From NCBI GenBank assembly GCA_023091735.1, contig JALKBU010000022.1, positions 1 to 64,000 of the forward strand: a stretch of DNA of 64,000 nt, read 5' to 3'. Positions within the stretch are counted from its first letter, which is position 1, and every line of letters begins with the position of its first letter. The stretch comes from Trichomonas tenax. Lineage: Eukaryota; Parabasalia; Trichomonadida; Trichomonadidae. Below the pieces are notes generated by a model, which was given only the letters and a program-made list of their open reading frames with translations, did no database searches and was not told the DNA's origin. The translations under genes and the position numbers were made by a program. This document shows positions 27,002-37,454 of the stretch, in pieces.

Positions 27002-27973
27002 TTATTTAGTAAGATCGAAAAGCTCAAGCATCTTTGGATCAATTTCTTTCTTGTGATCAACAAAATCTTCATATGGAACAGTTGTGTATTGGCCGTTCAT
27101 GTATGATGCCATTCTAGATGACTGGCCGCCGATAAGTGCGTGGAAAGCAAGAGAGCCCATATTCGTTCCAAGAAGTCTATCGAAGCCTGTTGGAGCACCA
27201 CCACGCTGAACGTAGCCGAAAATTGTCTCACGAACAGCAAGATCTGTCTCGTTTTCGTGAAGTGCGAGATATTCGGCAAGAACTTCTGATCCTGGCTTCC
27301 AACCACGGGAGATGATGGCGATGCACTGTGTCTTACCAGACTGGTAAACCTTCTCGAGCTTTTCAACAACTTTTGTAATGTCTTCCTCAGGTTGCTCTGG
27401 GATCAAGCAGAGGTCCGCGTCGGAAACAATTGATGAGCGGAGAGCAAGCGAACCGCATGTCTTTCCCTCAACGCGGACGAGGAAAGTTCTATCCATTGTC
27501 GATTCGCAAGAGCGGATTCTCTCGACATTCTTAACGATGCTGTTGACAGCGGAATCAACACCAAGGCAGATATCAGTGCCACAGATATCATCCTGAATTG
27601 TCGAAGGAATTGCTACAGTTGGCAAGCCAGCCTCGATGAATTTCCTGGAGAGCATCAACGATGTGTATCCACCAATTACGATCAGTCCCTGGATCTTCTT
27701 TCTCTCGATGTTTTTGAGCATCTTCTTGAGATTGTCACCGTCGAAGACGTTCTCTGGGCGTCCAGTGCCGAGGAAGCAGCCAGCTTTGCCCATCTGTCCG
27801 GATACATCTCTGGAAGTGAGGAGTCTATAGTTCTCGTTGAGAAGTCCCAAATAGCCGTAGTCGATTCCGTAGACGTTAACCTTTGCGTGGCGGGCAGAGC
27901 GGACGACCGCACGGATGGCGGAGTTAATGCCTGAATTGTCAGTACCACTGCTGAGGATCGCAATGTTTTTCAT
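27002..27973 (-). CDS. Phosphofructokinase-like protein lacking catalytic residues
   Basis: 323 residues, the length of bacterial ATP-PFK and alignable to it almost without gaps. Fold landmarks are present: INSAIRAVVRSA, YGYLGLL, FLGTGRP, LGVDSAVNSIV and a QRGGAPTGFDRLLG block. In E. coli numbering the effector/substrate loop GGDG (101-104) reads GGYT, the catalytic Asp of TIDND (D127) is Gln (TIQDD), MGR(171) reads EGK, the E222 region reads ISRG, and H249 is Y. Glycolytic phosphoryl transfer needs D127, so activity is not expected. The frame is intact. Trichomonads use PPi-PFK for glycolysis and also have short ATP-PFK-like proteins. This copy may be a regulatory pseudoenzyme. Confidence 0.85.
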   Translation of the reverse strand: MKNIAILSSGTDNSGINSAIRAVVRSARHAKVNVYGIDYGYLGLLNENYRLLTSRDVSGQMGKAGCFLGTGRPENVFDGDNLKKMLKNIERKKIQGLIVIGGYTSLMLSRKFIEAGLPTVAIPSTIQDDICGTDICLGVDSAVNSIVKNVERIRSCESTMDRTFLVRVEGKTCGSLALRSSIVSDADLCLIPEQPEEDITKVVEKLEKVYQSGKTQCIAIISRGWKPGSEVLAEYLALHENETDLAVRETIFGYVQRGGAPTGFDRLLGTNMGSLAFHALIGGQSSRMASYMNGQYTTVPYEDFVDHKKEIDPKMLELFDLTK

Positions 27974-27990
27974 GATAGATAAATTATATC

Positions 27991-28000
27991 AAAAGTGACG
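27991..28000. promoter_or_regulatory. Promoter element AAAAGTGACG
   Basis: It sits 17 bases upstream of the PFK-like ATG (27973, minus), in inverse orientation for that gene. Nearby at 28038-28051 is a CCCTT-CGCC-AAGGG hairpin. The divergent membrane-protein gene starts at 28112. Confidence 0.45.
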
Positions 28001-28111
28001 CTGATCGTCAGCTCTCAATTTTGATTTAAGCCGTGTCCCCTTCGCCAAGGGAATGAGTTTTACGCAAAATTTTAAAATTCACCCGATACAAAATTTTGTC
28101 ATACAATTATT

Positions 28112-28582
28112 ATGTCAGATTTTGTAAATTTACGTGACAAATTAATGGATTTCTTCAAGCAATCTATGCTGTTGCTTGCCTTAGTTCTTGTTTTGCTGCT
28201 CCACTCGTTCTACAGGCTGGCGTGCCTCTTTAGGCTTGACAACGGAATGATTAATAAGAGAGAATTTGTTCGGCAATTCGACAAAGTTCTCATTTATTTT
28301 GTTGTTATTCAGATAATATTTACAATTGTGTCGATATTACCAGACGTTAGTTCTAAATTCTTGTTTGTGTTAGGATTTTCAACTTCATTATATGACTTTT
28401 ATTGCTATATCAACAAAACATTGTTCATTACATTCCCCAATGTCAGGAAAAGAAAGACTGCAATGGATTTGCGTGAATATATTCATATCACAATTTGGTT
28501 TGTTGGATTTGGATGGATTGGCTTTTTACTGACACAGGCTGGAAACAAGTTGCTAGAAGAAGATAAATTGAAATGGTATTAA
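28112..28582 (+). CDS. Small multi-pass membrane protein
   Basis: 156 residues with three or four hydrophobic segments: SMLLLALVLVLLLHSFYRLA (18-37), VLIYFVVIQIIFTIVSIL (about 59-76), FLFVLGFSTSLYDFYCYI (about 83-100) and ITIWFVGFGWIGFLL (about 126-140). No signal peptide cleavage site is obvious. C-terminus EDKLKWY. The layout is loosely like small ER-shaping or tetraspan proteins, but no family is recognised. Confidence 0.7.
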   Translation: MSDFVNLRDKLMDFFKQSMLLLALVLVLLLHSFYRLACLFRLDNGMINKREFVRQFDKVLIYFVVIQIIFTIVSILPDVSSKFLFVLGFSTSLYDFYCYINKTLFITFPNVRKRKTAMDLREYIHITIWFVGFGWIGFLLTQAGNKLLEEDKLKWY

Positions 28583-28685
28583 AATAATATAAAAAAATGT
28601 TAGTTTTGAAATAAATAGTGATAATGTAACACAAATACGAAAAGAATTTTAATCACAATATAGAAATCACAATTATTATTTTTTT

Positions 28686-29270
28686 TCAACAACATCCATC
28701 TTTCTTCTTATAGGCAGGGATAAGCTGCTGATCATTCTCCTGTATGTGCGATGAAAGAAGGGCTTTTGCCACAGCACGAAAAACTTCTTCAATTCCCTCA
28801 CCCGAAAGTGCACTTGTGCGGTGGAACTGGCCTCCGTTCTTTTTAGCGAACTTTTCACCGTCTGTATCATCAACTTGTCTATTTTCTTCAAGGTCTATTT
28901 TATTAGCCACGAAAAACAAAGGAGAATTTTGTGGGAAAATGCTGAAAAGGATATTCATCCACTCAGGCAGAGCCTTGAAAGACTTAATATCTGTAATATC
29001 GTAAACAATAATTGCTGCGTGTGCATCTCTGAGGTAAATTGGGACTAAAGATCTATATATTTCTTGCCCGGCCGTATCCCAAACTTGCATCGACACTTTC
29101 TGGCCATCGATGATGAGCTCTACGTCGTTGCATTGGCAACCGATCGTCTGGTTTTGAGATAAGTGCTTTTCCTTGTGGAGCTGGCTCGACAGGAGCGAAG
29201 TCTTGCCAACACGTGAGTCGCCGAGGAGCACGACTTTGTGCGGAAACTCTTTGTCGGATCTAACTTTCAT
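28686..29270 (-). CDS. Rab-family small GTPase
   Basis: 194 residues. G1 GDSRVGKTS, switch I QTIGCQ, G3 WDTAGQE, G4 NKID and G5 TSA are intact. The C-terminus KKKDGCC is a double-cysteine geranylgeranylation site, so it should cycle on membranes to direct vesicle traffic. The start is set by the only ATG before G1. The 49 bp upstream of the ATG contain two copies of TTTAAAAGGGGGT. Confidence 0.92.
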   Translation of the reverse strand: MKVRSDKEFPHKVVLLGDSRVGKTSLLSSQLHKEKHLSQNQTIGCQCNDVELIIDGQKVSMQVWDTAGQEIYRSLVPIYLRDAHAAIIVYDITDIKSFKALPEWMNILFSIFPQNSPLFFVANKIDLEENRQVDDTDGEKFAKKNGGQFHRTSALSGEGIEEVFRAVAKALLSSHIQENDQQLIPAYKKKDGCC

Positions 29271-29278
29271 CTGACAGA

Positions 29279-29311
29279 ACCCCCTTTTAAATATTTAGAC
29301 CCCCTTTTAAA
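29279..29311 (-). promoter_or_regulatory. Duplicated TTTAAAAGGGGGT upstream of the Rab gene
   Basis: Two identical 13-base copies (29279-29291 and 29299-29311), 20 bp apart, fill the gap between the stop of the upstream gene and the Rab ATG. Unlike the AAAAGTGACA element used by neighbours, so possibly a separate regulatory site. Confidence 0.4.
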
Positions 29312-29319
29312 AAATTTCT

Positions 29320-29649
29320 TTAATCTGAATCAGAAAGATTGTTATTATCTTCCAATGCAGCGAAATCGAAAGGCTTCATCTCATAGATGATGCAACTGCC
29401 GTCAGGCGAGGCCATAGAAAGCAAATGTTTATCTTCCTTAGAATATTCTGCGAAATCAGCAAAAATTTCAGCGGGAATATTCCAGTCGTGGGACACTGGG
29501 AATAGCAAACATTTACACCCATTTATTTCGGCTTTTATTAAGTCATAATCTTTAAATTTTACGAAACCCTCCACTGCAGACGACTTGCTCAGCCCCAGCG
29601 ACGCAACAGTCACGCTCACTGCCTGTTTCTGGGGACCGCCGCAATCCAT
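29320..29649 (-). CDS. Small hypothetical protein, 109 residues
   Basis: Starts MDCGGPQKQAVSVTVASLGL and ends with the acidic tail EDNNNLSDSD. The segment HLLSMASPDGSCIIYEMKPF has an alternating strand pattern weakly reminiscent of the small tRNA-splicing endonuclease subunits (Sen15-like), but this is not secure. ATG 29649 is preceded by AAAAGTGACA at 29659-29668. The frame runs five codons further up without an ATG. Confidence 0.6.
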   Translation of the reverse strand: MDCGGPQKQAVSVTVASLGLSKSSAVEGFVKFKDYDLIKAEINGCKCLLFPVSHDWNIPAEIFADFAEYSKEDKHLLSMASPDGSCIIYEMKPFDFAALEDNNNLSDSD

Positions 29650-29658
29650 ATAAAATTT

Positions 29659-29668
29659 TGTCACTTTT
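29659..29668 (-). promoter_or_regulatory. Promoter element AAAAGTGACA (sense on minus strand)
   Basis: A perfect copy in sense orientation, 9 bases upstream of ATG 29649. The Cpn60 gene diverges on the other side, with AAAGTGGCAAACTT at 29707-29720. Confidence 0.5.
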
Positions 29669-29697
29669 GCTAGAAAATGGATTCAACTCCTATATAG

Positions 29698-31443
<1,746 letters not shown>

Positions 31444-31498
31444 ATAGAGATTTTCTTTTTTTGAGAAAAAACATTTTTTAAAATATAGCTATTAATAA

Positions 31499-32092
31499 TT
31501 AACAGCATCCTTTCTTATCATCTTTCTTTGGCTCTAATGGTTGCTGCTTGATTGGCTGGTTTCCAATCATGAATTCATATCCCATCTGTGCAGCATAAAC
31601 GAAAGCGTTGTCAACTGCCTCACCAGATTGTGCAGATACGAAGAAAACTGCCGAAAACAGCTGTCCATACTCTGATTCTACTTCCTCCTGCGTTTTGACT
31701 CCGTTTGCGTTGACAAGATCGATTTTATTAACGGCTAAGATTAGCGGTGGCATCACCTCGCATGCGTTTTTGAGGAGGTCTATCCACGTCTGGATTGCGT
31801 CGAATGACAAAGCGTCTGTTATACTTGCGGTAATTATAGCGCATGCAGCGGATCTCGCGTAAAGCGGGGTCAGCGACTGGAACTGCTCCTGCCCGGCCGT
31901 ATCCCACACGAACACGTCAACAAATGTTTCCGAGAATTGCACTGTTTTGCGTTGGTGATTTGCGCCGATTGTCGGCTTCACGGTCGCGCTCCAAGTGCCT
32001 GTCGTCCAGCGGTTGATGAGCGACGTCTTCCCGACGCCGGAGTTGCCGAGGATGACGACCTTGCACGAGGGATTTCGCGACATCTCTTGCAT
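31499..32092 (-). CDS. Rab-family small GTPase
   Basis: 197 residues. G1 GNSGVGKTS, switch I KPTIGANHQ, WDTAGQE, NKID and the G5 VSA are present, ending KKDDKKGCC for double prenylation. The switch I-G3 segment KTVQFSETFVDVFVWDT is typical of divergent trichomonad Rabs. ATG 32092 is used; ATG 32083 (MSRNPSCKV) is equally possible. Confidence 0.9.
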   Translation of the reverse strand: MQEMSRNPSCKVVILGNSGVGKTSLINRWTTGTWSATVKPTIGANHQRKTVQFSETFVDVFVWDTAGQEQFQSLTPLYARSAACAIITASITDALSFDAIQTWIDLLKNACEVMPPLILAVNKIDLVNANGVKTQEEVESEYGQLFSAVFFVSAQSGEAVDNAFVYAAQMGYEFMIGNQPIKQQPLEPKKDDKKGCC

Positions 32093-32394
32093 CTTTTTTT
32101 GCTAAACGATACGGAAAGTGACAATCTATCTGAAATTCTTTTTTGTTCGTCACCTTTTACAATAAATGTTATTTGAATCATTATTTACGCGTACATAATG
32201 TCATAACTGTAATACAGATTCTTTCTATAATAAAGAAATCGTATAAAAATAAACTTATGACCAGATTTTTGATATTTTTAATGTAAATTCGTAAAAATTT
32301 TGTTTCTTTTGAAATAAAAATCAAAAACGAAAATATATCTATGTTTCTTTGTCGCTTTGTGTCATGATTTTTAAAGAAAATTCTATTTTCACAA
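32093..32394. other. Divergent intergenic spacer
   Basis: 302 bp, strongly AT-rich. GAAAGTGACA at 32114-32123 (inverse orientation for the Rab gene) is the only recognisable element. No RNA gene seen. Confidence 0.6.
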
Positions 32395-33462
32395 ATGACT
32401 AGCGAACAAATCGAATCCCTGAAGAGGCAGCTCATCGACTACAGCCCCATCATTGCGCACATATCGCTCGACGAAGACATTCCCATCACTTCGCTGCAGA
32501 AGCTGACGAAGCTGGGCACGATCTGCAAACCGAAGCCACCGAAACAGATGAAGCAGTTCGAAGTTGTGCCTACAAAGTCACAGCCGAAGATCCCTGTTGA
32601 GGCATTTGACGTGATTTTCGGATTCGAAGTTCCCAGAGAGATGTTCCCGCAAGATATACCCGAAGTTGAGGAGAAGGAAAAGGAACAGAAGCAGAGCGCT
32701 CCTCCGCAGCCACAGGAGAAGAATCCGAACCCTATAAAATTCACAAAAACACAGAGGGAAAATAAACAAAAAGAAGAACCGAAAGAAATGCCGCCACCAG
32801 AGCCACCTGTGAAGACAGGAGCGTTCAAGATAAAGAAGGATTATCAGCGCCCTCACGAAACTGAATATCGACATCCACAAAGATCGTTCCACGATGAAGG
32901 CAACAACGAAAACGATGGGTACGGCGATGGCCGCGAGTACGCCCCACCTCAGTGCAGGAACTATGACAGAGGAGAAAATCATAGAAATTTCAACGAAAAT
33001 CGCCGCCAACACAACGAATACTCAAGGCAGAGACCGGCATACAACGATGATTATCGATATGAGCAGCTTCCTCAGGAGAAAAATATTGATGAAGAATATC
33101 CATCTCTCGATGCAAAGAAACCATCAATCGATGATGATTTCCCATCTCTCACACCGCAGAAACCAAAAGAGGAAGCTCCAAAAGAAGAACCTAAGAAAGA
33201 AGGGCCAGAAGAACAAAAGCAGGGTTGGGGAAACGTTGAATTTTCTTCAGGCGAAGATAAAGTCTCTGAGTGGGAAGAGAGTCACATGAGTCCATTCATT
33301 AAGATTGAGCAGCGCGGACAGGTTCTCTTGCTCGGTGGAAACTCCGCTCTTATATTAAAGATAAAGGAATACATCAGAGAAACAATTACAAAGAATTTAG
33401 AGGATCAAAATACAGACGTATATGAAATAATGGAGAATATTGATCAAATACAGTTCAAATAA
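32395..33462 (+). CDS. Disordered, possibly RNA-associated protein with repeated E(Y/F)PSL motif
   Basis: 355 residues. The N-terminal 50 are helical (IESLKRQLIDYSPIIAHISL). The middle is disordered, Pro/Lys/Glu-rich, then Arg/Asn/Tyr-rich (HRNFNENRRQHNEYSRQRPA). Two short motifs EEYPSL and DDFPSL are followed by an acidic segment. The C-terminal 70 residues are compact (HMSPFIKIEQRGQVLLLGGN). Acidic FPSL-type motifs with RN-rich regions are common in mRNA-binding proteins, so an RNA role is plausible but unproven. Confidence 0.6.
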   Translation: MTSEQIESLKRQLIDYSPIIAHISLDEDIPITSLQKLTKLGTICKPKPPKQMKQFEVVPTKSQPKIPVEAFDVIFGFEVPREMFPQDIPEVEEKEKEQKQSAPPQPQEKNPNPIKFTKTQRENKQKEEPKEMPPPEPPVKTGAFKIKKDYQRPHETEYRHPQRSFHDEGNNENDGYGDGREYAPPQCRNYDRGENHRNFNENRRQHNEYSRQRPAYNDDYRYEQLPQEKNIDEEYPSLDAKKPSIDDDFPSLTPQKPKEEAPKEEPKKEGPEEQKQGWGNVEFSSGEDKVSEWEESHMSPFIKIEQRGQVLLLGGNSALILKIKEYIRETITKNLEDQNTDVYEIMENIDQIQFK

Positions 33463-33486
33463 AAGAATAGTGTTTATAAACAAACA

Positions 33487-34656
33487 TTAATAATCAAGAA
33501 AATCCGGACGCTTGTAATGAGGACTTGGTGTTATATCAGGTCTGAATGTGCATTCATGGGTTTCTATCGCCTCCATGTATTTCTTCCTTTCTTCGACATT
33601 CTTTTCGTCCTTTCTTGCCTTTATTATGGAGTCCTCGAAGAAATCTCGCTTTGGCACATTATCGCCGACAATTATCTTGCTATTCTCGGTCATGAATGAC
33701 ACCTGATCTGGCTTATATGAGTAGTTTTCTTTGGTGATTTCATATTTAACGGGATTCTGTTTGAGGAGGCGATACATTGTTTCCTGCGTGAAGTGCTTTG
33801 CATCAACCTTCGATTGGATGTCTTCCTCTTCTTCTACCTTTTTCGGTGATGCCAATCTGTTGATTGTATCGATGCTCACAGACGTTTTCTGACGAGGAGG
33901 CTCCGGCTTTTCGCGTCTGGAGTGCCTCGCTTGCCTGAAGAGGAAATCAGTCTGGTCCATTCTGTTGACTATCTCCGCAGAGTTTTTATTCATCCTCACG
34001 TTGTCGCGGCGCGGCGTTGAGGCTTTTTCACGAACTTTTGAATTATTAATTTTGTAATTAGAAAATTTCTGTGGAGAGAATGTGCACTCACTCTTCTCTT
34101 TATCCTCCTTCATCTTTTGGTGAGTTCTGATGAATTCTTTTCTTTTTGCAGTTGATTCGTAAAATCTCTCTCTCAATGATGGCGAATCAGTGGGTCTATA
34201 TGACGACAGCTGCGACTTCACTGGGAATACGTCATTATAGTCATCATATTCGTCTTCTTTTTCGATATTTTTGATCAATAGTTCTTCTGCCCTTTTCTTC
34301 GCTGTATTCACAGAGCGCTCGTATAGGCTTGATTTTGATGACTTTGAATCTGATTTAATTGACTTTGATTTGTTCGAATTTTGGGTTATTTCCGAGGTGT
34401 TGCTTGAAGATTTCCTCGAAGAATCACTCAAAGATTTATTATGCATTTTATTTGGCGATGAATTTCCTGATTTTTTTGGGCTCCTCAAAACTATCTCCTT
34501 CGATATATCATCCTCACTCTCTATTTCCTCTTCCTCCCCCACATTTTCTTCGATATCGTCCCTCTCCATCGACAGCTCCATCTCCGTGATGCTGTTGCTG
34601 ATCTGCTTTATGTCGTCGTGAATCCTCTGAACGTGCGGCGACTTCCATTGACTCAT
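33487..34656 (-). CDS. Protein with repeated ECTF-P motifs, function unknown
   Basis: 389 residues from ATG 34656 (the frame continues upstream to 34701 without need). The N-terminal third is acidic and Ser-rich (DDIEENVGEEEEIESEDD, then a Ser/Lys-rich stretch). Later come ECTFSPQ (about 190) and HECTFRPDITPSP near the C-terminus, a short motif that recurs in many protist proteins, some cilia-associated. No enzyme domain. It diverges from the radial spoke gene with 66 bp between starts, which would fit co-regulation of flagellar genes. Confidence 0.65.
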   Translation of the reverse strand: MSQWKSPHVQRIHDDIKQISNSITEMELSMERDDIEENVGEEEEIESEDDISKEIVLRSPKKSGNSSPNKMHNKSLSDSSRKSSSNTSEITQNSNKSKSIKSDSKSSKSSLYERSVNTAKKRAEELLIKNIEKEDEYDDYNDVFPVKSQLSSYRPTDSPSLRERFYESTAKRKEFIRTHQKMKEDKEKSECTFSPQKFSNYKINNSKVREKASTPRRDNVRMNKNSAEIVNRMDQTDFLFRQARHSRREKPEPPRQKTSVSIDTINRLASPKKVEEEEDIQSKVDAKHFTQETMYRLLKQNPVKYEITKENYSYKPDQVSFMTENSKIIVGDNVPKRDFFEDSIIKARKDEKNVEERKKYMEAIETHECTFRPDITPSPHYKRPDFLDY

Positions 34657-34722
34657 TTCGAATTTTTTTATATACCCAAAAAATACAAAAAACTGACACA
34701 AAATCCGTTATAACAAAAAAAT

Positions 34723-36189
34723 ATGCAGGATCAGCTTCAAGCCCTGAATCATCAGGTGATAAAGAAGATCAACCTGTCGAAGCATATTGCGGAGCTCCTC
34801 GAAACGATAACGAGAGATCAGCCCGCGGACCCGATCGGCTGCTACGAGGAAATGTCTAAGCTGATCTGGAAGCTCCGCCACGTCCAGGAGATGCCGGTGA
34901 TGCTGTCCGTCCCACAGGAGGAGATCAACCGCTGCCAGGAAACACTCGATTTACTCGGAAAGCTCGATTCGCCAGCAAGATCAAAAGTCGATACGTTATT
35001 CTTCGAAATGGCCCCTAGATGGGCCGCGCACGGCATTACGATGAGCAAGGACAACGCGTTGATGCTCCAGTGCTCGCTCATAGGACTCGCAGAGAAGGAG
35101 GAAATCGCCGGTCTCAGGTTCTGGGGAACTTTCTCAACACCAAACGGCCTCTTCTACATCGCAGAGGCAGATGTCCCGTTGGAGCACCACAATACTCCGG
35201 ACTTCCTTCCACCAGTCGGACAGTACGATGTCCCAGCTGAAATCGGCGTCGGCGTCAACAGATTCGTTTACTACTACACGAAGTCCCCGTTCGACCAGTG
35301 GCAGAGGCTCCCCGATGTTCGTCCATCGGATATCGTCACATCACGCAAAGTTACATGGCAGATTTCAGGCGATTTCTCCGCAGCTGTCCGCTCTTTCATT
35401 CCATTCGATGTTGCAGAGGATATCTACATCCGCACCCTCATCGCAAGAATTTCATCAGCGTGCATCGCCGCTCCATCCGGCTACATGCAGGAGTACACAC
35501 CAGAGGAGGAGGAAGAGGCACAGGAGCAGCCAGAGGAAGACGAGGCAGAGAAGCCGAAGCCACCGAAGCAGCTTAAGTTAGTTCTCTCTCCAGACTTCGA
35601 AGGAACAGAGATCGATGGCGTTGAGTGGGTACATGTTCGCCCATTCATCCTTCCGCAGGGACGCGAGAAATATATCAAGGCGCCAAAGCCTCCGAAACAG
35701 CCGAAGGAGAAGAAGCCTAAGCCAGAGAAGGAGGAGACAAACGGCGAGGAAGAAGGCGAAGAGGAAGACCAGAAGCAGCAAGAGGAGCCAGAGGAAGATG
35801 CTCCAGAAGAGGAGGAGCAGCCAGAGGAAGGCCCAGAGCTCTTCGGCAACATCAATGATGATGAAGGCTTCGGTGAGGAACAGCCAGCATGGAACTTCAA
35901 GACTGTTACATCACCAATCCCAGCGAACTCTTTTGTTGTCGCAGAGTCGCTCCGCTGGCCAGGCGCATACAACTTGACAGACGGAAAGAAGGCGTGCAGC
36001 ATCTATATGGGAACAGGCACGAAGTTCGTCGTTGACGGCTTCCAGCCGCCATCGCCTCCATCGCTCGCGGGCGAGTACAAGCTCAAGATGACTGAGAAGA
36101 TCGACCCGACACTCGACGAGGAGAAGGAGGCCGAGAAGAGGAAGAATCCACCGAAGGAAGAAGAGGAGGAAGAAGAACAGAATGAATGA
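34723..36189 (+). CDS. RSPH4A: Radial spoke head protein 4/6 homologue
   Basis: 488 residues. It matches the RSP4/RSP6 (RSPH4A/RSPH6A) layout: RFWGTFSTPNGLFYIAEADV, GVGVNRFVYYYTKSPFDQWQ, LPDVRPSDIVTSRKVTWQIS and ARISSACIAAPSGYMQ, with the later VEWVHVRPFILPQGR. Two acidic, low-complexity inserts (about 260-285 and 325-385) separate the conserved blocks. The radial spoke head transmits signals from the central pair to dynein arms, so this is an axonemal protein. The gene is unusually GC-rich for the window because of the charged inserts. Confidence 0.9.
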   Translation: MQDQLQALNHQVIKKINLSKHIAELLETITRDQPADPIGCYEEMSKLIWKLRHVQEMPVMLSVPQEEINRCQETLDLLGKLDSPARSKVDTLFFEMAPRWAAHGITMSKDNALMLQCSLIGLAEKEEIAGLRFWGTFSTPNGLFYIAEADVPLEHHNTPDFLPPVGQYDVPAEIGVGVNRFVYYYTKSPFDQWQRLPDVRPSDIVTSRKVTWQISGDFSAAVRSFIPFDVAEDIYIRTLIARISSACIAAPSGYMQEYTPEEEEEAQEQPEEDEAEKPKPPKQLKLVLSPDFEGTEIDGVEWVHVRPFILPQGREKYIKAPKPPKQPKEKKPKPEKEETNGEEEGEEEDQKQQEEPEEDAPEEEEQPEEGPELFGNINDDEGFGEEQPAWNFKTVTSPIPANSFVVAESLRWPGAYNLTDGKKACSIYMGTGTKFVVDGFQPPSPPSLAGEYKLKMTEKIDPTLDEEKEAEKRKNPPKEEEEEEEQNE

Positions 36190-36266
36190 AGTTTATTTTA
36201 AATGTCTACATTTTAGAATTTTTTTTTTTGAGGAAAAAACGTGTAAACAAAAATTTTACAAATAAA

Positions 36267-37241
36267 ATGAAAGCCCAGATCGGCGTTTACCAGATATACG
36301 GCGAGATTGGGCACGGGTCATCGGGATCCGTACACACCGCGAAAAATGCGCTGAGCGGCGAGCAACTCTGCGTAAAGATTATCGAAAAATCAAACATGAA
36401 CACACAGGAAGATATCGAATTCTTTCGCAGGGAGGTCTCCATTCTCTCCGCGCTGCAGCACAAGAACATCTCTGAGTACCACGACCTCCTTGAGGACGAG
36501 AATAACTATTACATCTTTCAGGAGCTCTGCCAGGGAGAGAGCCTCACAAAATACATCGAGGAACATGGAGCGCTCAACGACAGGCTCGTCGACGTCATAT
36601 TTAGACAGCTCTGTTCCGCGCTCTCTTACATTCATAAGGCAGGCGTTGGCCACAGGGACTTAAAGCCCGACAACATCATAATAGGCCCGAACAACATCAT
36701 CAAAATCATAGACTTCGGGCTTTCAACAGATGATAATCAGCATCTCAGAACGACCTTCTGCGGATCTCTTGCGTACGCAGCGCCCGAGTGTATCAGACGC
36801 GAGCCGTACATCGCGTGGAGGTCGGACATCTGGTCGCTGGGTGTGATCCTCTTCCAGATCGCGACGGGAAAGCTCCCGTGGAAAACATCGAACATTGTCC
36901 AGCTGATGAAGCAGATAACGTCCGGGCAGTACGTCATCCCGGCAACTGTATCGACGCCGGTGAAGAACGTCATCATTCAGTGCCTAAATCAAGATCCGTC
37001 GTGCAGGCCTTCCGCGGACGATTTGCTTGCAGTGAAGCTCGCACGGATGGAGGAGCCGAAGCTGCCGAGAAGGAGCAACTCACCGAGGATGTCGATGAAA
37101 AGGACAAGCTCGAGCCCATTCCCTCCAAATCCGCAGTTCGTGACGCCGCCATGCTCGCCGAGGACGAATTCATCCCCACAGAGGAGGTTCTCTGCAACAT
37201 GGAGCAAGCCACTCGCGAATCTCAAATCCAACGAAGAGTGA
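36267..37241 (+). CDS. CAMK/SNF1-type serine/threonine kinase
   Basis: 324 residues from ATG 36267 (the longer frame from 36186 begins in the preceding gene's 3' tail). Kinase core intact: GHGSSGSV, VKIIEK, the catalytic loop HRDLKPDN, DFGLS, CGSLAYAAPECI and SDIWSLGVILF with GKLPW. After about residue 265 the tail is Ser/Pro-rich (RRSNSPRMSMKRTSSSPFPP), typical of regulatory extension. It is the intact counterpart of the broken kinase at 2177-3241. Confidence 0.92.
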   Translation: MKAQIGVYQIYGEIGHGSSGSVHTAKNALSGEQLCVKIIEKSNMNTQEDIEFFRREVSILSALQHKNISEYHDLLEDENNYYIFQELCQGESLTKYIEEHGALNDRLVDVIFRQLCSALSYIHKAGVGHRDLKPDNIIIGPNNIIKIIDFGLSTDDNQHLRTTFCGSLAYAAPECIRREPYIAWRSDIWSLGVILFQIATGKLPWKTSNIVQLMKQITSGQYVIPATVSTPVKNVIIQCLNQDPSCRPSADDLLAVKLARMEEPKLPRRSNSPRMSMKRTSSSPFPPNPQFVTPPCSPRTNSSPQRRFSATWSKPLANLKSNEE

Positions 37242-37399
37242 TCATACTATTTTTTTGTTTATTAAATCTATCTTTGCTTATTCAATTTTTTTATGATTTT
37301 AGTGACAAAATAGTGGGGTGTCCAATGCCAAAAAGTGCCACGTTACCAGCATAGTGACATGTTTTTTCCTCAGAAAATTAAGGGCTGACGAAAAAACAG

Positions 37400-37446
37400 G
37401 GTGTTAAAACTGCCATATTTGGCATCGCATCTCAATTTGTAACACC
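37400..37446. promoter_or_regulatory. Nested inverted repeats upstream of the Myb gene
   Basis: GGTGTTA (37400-37406) pairs with TAACACC (37440-37446), and inside this lies TGCCA-TATT-TGGCA (37411-37424). Eight bases separate the outer arm from the Myb ATG. The preceding 37320-37370 also holds AATGCCAAAAAGTGCCACG. It could be a protein-binding site cluster, or part of the decayed promoter. Confidence 0.4.
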
Positions 37447-37454
37447 TCCCAAAA

